Source of the DNA: Phycisphaerales bacterium
GTDB lineage: Bacteria; Planctomycetota; Phycisphaerae; Sedimentisphaerales; Anaerobacaceae
DNA length: 8,037 bases
Reading direction: 5' to 3'
NCBI GenBank assembly: GCA_011057845.1
Contig: DSDB01000498.1
Span: 1 to 8,037, forward strand
Shown here piece by piece: positions 5,426-8,037 of the stretch. The translations under genes were made by a program, and so were the position numbers. How positions within the stretch are numbered: position 1 is the stretch's first letter; each line of letters begins with the position of its first letter. The notes beneath the pieces are model-generated. The model ran no database searches. It was not told the DNA's origin and saw only the letters and a list, made by a program, of their open reading frames with translations.

Positions 5426-7033
5426 TCACTCCACATAGCCAAGCGCCCTCAATCGCTCGGCCACCTCCGCCTCTTCCGTCTCTGACAAGCCTGCCCGGAC
5501 TTGTTGAAAGGCACTGACGTCGCTTTCGTGATACGCCACAGCCTTCTCTTCTGCAAATGCGTCAGCCTTTACCTTTCCATCCATATACGAAGGAAGGCTT
5601 GCGCCCAAAGCAGCGTATATCGTGGGCGCCATATCAATCATTGCGGTTTCTCCGCCGGCGCCCGCCCGGATCCCTTTGCCGCAGAAGATGTAGATGCCGT
5701 TGTAGCTGTGGTAGCCTTTCAGGCTGCGATCCGTCGCCATCTGCAGGAATTCGCCCGTTCGCGACGTACCCAGCACAAGTTCGTAGCCGATCTGGGGCAC
5801 GAGGACCAAATCGCCGTACTTTCGCCAGGCATCTCCCTGAAATCCGTAGATGTCCTCCGGTGTCCCAACGGCGGTGAACATCTTCTCACCGGTCGCTGGA
5901 TGGACCACTTCACTAAACCGCTTCGTAAGGTCTTCGATGATCTCGTCATATTCAGGCCCCGGTGCCACCTTTCCATTCGGTTGGCGCCCCTTGACGTTGA
6001 CGTATAGATGGCCGTTGATCGCAACATCGATCACCATGGCCTTTGAGCTTAACCAGTCAAAGTCATAGTCCCTGGGCTGTTTGATGCCGCGTTTCTTTTC
6101 GGCGCCGGCCTCTCGCCCGAGAGAGGCTACGAACCGCTTGCGCTGGTGTCGTTGCATCATCTGGGCAATCAAACCTTTCGGCTTGAGATAGCCCCAGTCA
6201 CGCAACAGAACATTCGCCCGCACCTTTCCCTTTCGGCGCGTCAGTCCGTGATCGCTGACCACAATAACGCAAGAATCCTCGGCGCCCGCCAACTTCAACA
6301 ACCTGCCTATCATCTCATCAAGCTTCTCGAAGGTCTTGAACACCCTGTCCCGGTGTTGCGCAAACCCGCCCCGGCTCTGCTTGTCAAGATACGACCATAT
6401 ATGGTGCTCCATCGAATCGGTGTCGTGGAATTGCACCATCAGTACATCCCATGCAAGTTTGCCGCAGATGAGTTCGGCCGCCTCGACCTTCTGTTCGAGG
6501 CTCCGCTCAACCCGCTTCAGATTATCGTCCAACTCCGAGAGCGTATAGTCTTCCTGGCCGCGCCATTGCGCCATTATCTCATAATCAGGAATATGATCCA
6601 GCAGTTCAGCCTTAAACTCCGGAGGATAAACAAACTCTGACGCCGGTCCCGGACATCCATATCCCGCCGCCATGATGCCGTTGATCGGCGCACAAGGGTA
6701 CGTCCACGGAACATTGATGCTGGCAATCTTGTACCCCTGCTCACTCAGTTCCTGCCACATGGTGGGCACCAGCCTCTGTTCCGAAGTGCTGATACGCAAC
6801 CGATCTTCATCAAACCGATATTCGTGCCAGCCGATAACGCCGTGAATACGGGGGCTGCACCCGGTCAGGAACGTAGTCCACGAAGCCGCCGTAATCGGGG
6901 GTTCCGTGGAGCGCAACGTGCCGGAACAGCCGCCCGTTCTAAGTGACATCAGATTCGGCATATGGTGCGCCAGCAGGTAGTCATCCAGTACATCCCATGT
7001 GGCGCCATCCAGCCCTATGATCAACATCTTCAT
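5426..7033 (-). CDS. Alkaline-phosphatase-superfamily hydrolase (phosphodiesterase/nucleotide pyrophosphatase type)
   Basis: A 535-residue predicted metal-dependent phospho- or sulfo-ester hydrolase. It opens with MKMLIIGLDGATWDVLDDY, giving metal ligand Asp9, followed by PPITAASWTTFLTG with probable nucleophile Thr48. HDTDSMEHHIW supplies Asp206 and His210, VSDHG supplies Asp261 and His262, and GYHSYNGI supplies His442, so the two-metal site typical of this family looks complete. The C-terminus RLRALGYVE is a frequent ending among planctomycete relatives as I remember them. I see no signal peptide or membrane segment, so it is probably cytoplasmic. Substrate is unknown; relatives act on nucleotide sugars, phosphonates or glycan phosphoesters. 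It follows the methyltransferase by 40 bp, suggesting one operon. ATG 7033 is used; the ATG two codons downstream is an alternative. Confidence 0.9.
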   Translation of the reverse strand: MKMLIIGLDGATWDVLDDYLLAHHMPNLMSLRTGGCSGTLRSTEPPITAASWTTFLTGCSPRIHGVIGWHEYRFDEDRLRISTSEQRLVPTMWQELSEQGYKIASINVPWTYPCAPINGIMAAGYGCPGPASEFVYPPEFKAELLDHIPDYEIMAQWRGQEDYTLSELDDNLKRVERSLEQKVEAAELICGKLAWDVLMVQFHDTDSMEHHIWSYLDKQSRGGFAQHRDRVFKTFEKLDEMIGRLLKLAGAEDSCVIVVSDHGLTRRKGKVRANVLLRDWGYLKPKGLIAQMMQRHQRKRFVASLGREAGAEKKRGIKQPRDYDFDWLSSKAMVIDVAINGHLYVNVKGRQPNGKVAPGPEYDEIIEDLTKRFSEVVHPATGEKMFTAVGTPEDIYGFQGDAWRKYGDLVLVPQIGYELVLGTSRTGEFLQMATDRSLKGYHSYNGIYIFCGKGIRAGAGGETAMIDMAPTIYAALGASLPSYMDGKVKADAFAEEKAVAYHESDVSAFQQVRAGLSETEEAEVAERLRALGYVE

Positions 7034-7073
7034 CGGAACGTCCCGCCTATTTCAGTCAGACCTGCTGTACTTT

Positions 7074-7706
7074 CTACTCGGCGCGCGAAGACGCAAGCCG
7101 CTCTTGCTCTTCGTAAGTCACCCGGGCCGCCAGGCACTCGGCCAGTTCCTGCTCCATCGCCCTGCGCACGGTGCAATCAACCATCAGCGGCTTGTTCGGA
7201 TCCCGTACTGCCAGCAGCCCAAAGTCGATTGTTCGCACCACGTTGAAGAGATGCCGCCGGCACCAGTTCCGAAGAAAGCACGGCATCCGCCTGAAACCGT
7301 GCATGTAGTAGTACCGGTGAAAGACCTTCTTGAAGACGATGGGATTATCCTCGGCCGCGGACCCCTTGAGTTCATCAGGATCGAAGAATTTGAAGGAGTA
7401 CTCGTTGAAATTGTGGTGGTGATATGGATTCACAAGGTGGTATCGCGTCGATGACACATAAGGCAATCCAACCAGGAACCGCCCTCCGTGTCGAAGCACC
7501 CGATAGATCTCCCCCAGCGCAAAGAGGAAATCCCCAACATGCTCAAGGCAATGATACGAAAAAACGAGATCGACGCTTTCGTCGTCAAATGGAAGACGAT
7601 CCCGTCCCAGATCCAGGGTCACATCCGCTTTGGGCGATATATCGATATTGACGAAGCCGTCGATATAGTTGTAGCCTGCACCGATATTGAGTTTTACCTC
7701 GTTCAT
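7074..7706 (-). CDS. Class I SAM-dependent methyltransferase
   Basis: A cytoplasmic methyltransferase of 210 residues with a Rossmann fold. Motif I is LNIGAGYNYIDGFVNID (6-22), with the GAG loop for S-adenosylmethionine and the acidic Asp22. LPFDDESVDLVFSYHCLEHV (38-57) is the motif II region, and EIYRVLRHGGRFLVGLPY (66-83) is motif III. The NPYHHHNFNEYSFKFF segment (93-108) resembles methyltransferases found in surface-glycan clusters, so a sugar or glycan-lipid substrate is possible but unproven. I chose ATG 7706, which has AGGA 8 nt upstream and a methyltransferase-like N-terminus, over the longer frame from 7799, whose extra residues overlap the promoter. It is first in a likely two-gene operon with the phosphatase downstream. 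Confidence 0.92.
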   Translation of the reverse strand: MNEVKLNIGAGYNYIDGFVNIDISPKADVTLDLGRDRLPFDDESVDLVFSYHCLEHVGDFLFALGEIYRVLRHGGRFLVGLPYVSSTRYHLVNPYHHHNFNEYSFKFFDPDELKGSAAEDNPIVFKKVFHRYYYMHGFRRMPCFLRNWCRRHLFNVVRTIDFGLLAVRDPNKPLMVDCTVRRAMEQELAECLAARVTYEEQERLASSRAE

Positions 7707-7745
7707 GGCATGTTCCTGAGAGTTTTCGTTCACGGCAGAACACCT

Positions 7746-7772
7746 ATTATGGCGGAATACGCTGTTTGTCAA
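7746..7772 (-). promoter_or_regulatory. Probable promoter of the methyltransferase-phosphatase operon
   Basis: On the minus strand a perfect -35 TTGACA (7772-7767) is followed after 15 nt by CATAAT (7751-7746), a 5/6 match to the -10 with a short spacer; TAATAG two bases further on gives 17 nt but a poorer match. The start would be about 30-40 nt before ATG 7706. Confidence 0.55.
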
Positions 7773-7946
7773 CGACTTTTTCCGGTTCATGCCGTTCAAG
7801 CATGACCCGATGATATCCCGCTTGCCGTTGGAATTCGTCCGGAAGCTGGGTAACCCAGGATTACTTCAGCGGCGCCAACGGTGTCCTGAGAACGATGCCG
7901 AAGCAAGTGCCGGACATCCACCGTCGTTTGCCTTCGAACCTCCAAC

Positions 7947-8031
7947 TGCCCGGGACTGGATTCGAACCAGCACGACCTTACGGCCACTAGCCCCTCAAGC
8001 TAGCGCGTCTGCCAAATTCCGCCACCCGGGC
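7947..8031 (-). tRNA. tRNA-Leu (anticodon GAG)
   Basis: A complete 85-nt class II tRNA on the minus strand. It has acceptor GCCCGGG/CCCGGGC, a leucine-type D region (TGGCGGAATTTGGCAGAC), anticodon stem CTAGC/GCTAG with loop TTGAGGG (anticodon GAG at 7996-7994), and a long variable arm with GGCC-GTAA-GGTC. The T arm is CTGG-TTCGAAT-CCAG, the discriminator is A, and there is no encoded CCA. It reads CUC and CUU codons. Its promoter would lie beyond the window. The stretch down to 7773 holds no gene I can support. Confidence 0.97.
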
Positions 8032-8037
8032 GTTCAA

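Noticed and set aside
7846..7858. Hairpin CTGGG-TAA-CCCAG
   Set aside because: Perfect 5-bp stem but too short, with no T-run on either strand, so it is not a supported terminator.
7796..7987. 63-residue minus-strand frame (AVRSCWFESSPG...)
   Set aside because: It is a read-through of the tRNA-Leu gene and has no domain or ribosome-binding site.

Overview
The window looks like part of a GC-rich bacterial chromosome. I lean towards an uncultured Planctomycetota (Phycisphaerae-like) genome. The reasons are the style of the tyrosine recombinase running into a tRNA gene, tRNA genes without an encoded CCA, GC-rich codon use and short low-complexity heptamer arrays between genes. This is an impression from the sequence, not a database match.

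Left part (1-1793): the end of an integrated element. A small excisionase-type helix-turn-helix gene (43-256, broken by a one-base frameshift) overlaps by ATGA the start of a tyrosine recombinase (253-1782, complete R-K-H-R-H-Y catalytic set). The recombinase reading frame runs antisense into the 3' half of a tRNA gene with anticodon CAU on the minus strand (1722-1793). That is the layout of an element integrated in a tRNA 3' end, so the rest of the element should lie to the left, outside the window. The recombinase's C-terminal tail holds several short direct repeats that could be arm-type binding sites.

Middle (1923-5307): minus-strand core-metabolism genes, in order of transcription tsaD (tRNA t6A synthesis), larB (nickel-pincer cofactor synthesis), nnrD (NAD(P)H-hydrate repair) and a small AhpD-like carboxymuconolactone decarboxylase family protein. 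A 102-bp element with inverted ends (TGTCAT...ATGACA) lies between tsaD and larB. The larB-nnrD gap, and the leader of the AhpD-like gene, consist largely of exactly phased 7-bp degenerate repeats.

Right part (5426-8031): a two-gene minus-strand operon of a class I SAM-dependent methyltransferase followed by an alkaline-phosphatase-superfamily hydrolase, then a tRNA-Leu(GAG) at the edge. Near-consensus sigma70-type promoters can be read upstream of the CAU tRNA, the AhpD-like gene and tsaD, and a weaker one upstream of the methyltransferase.

Most of the window is ordinary core genome. I see no convincing new multi-gene system. The features most worth a second look are the two heptamer arrays, the TGTCAT element, the recombinase/tRNA junction and the uncertain larB start.
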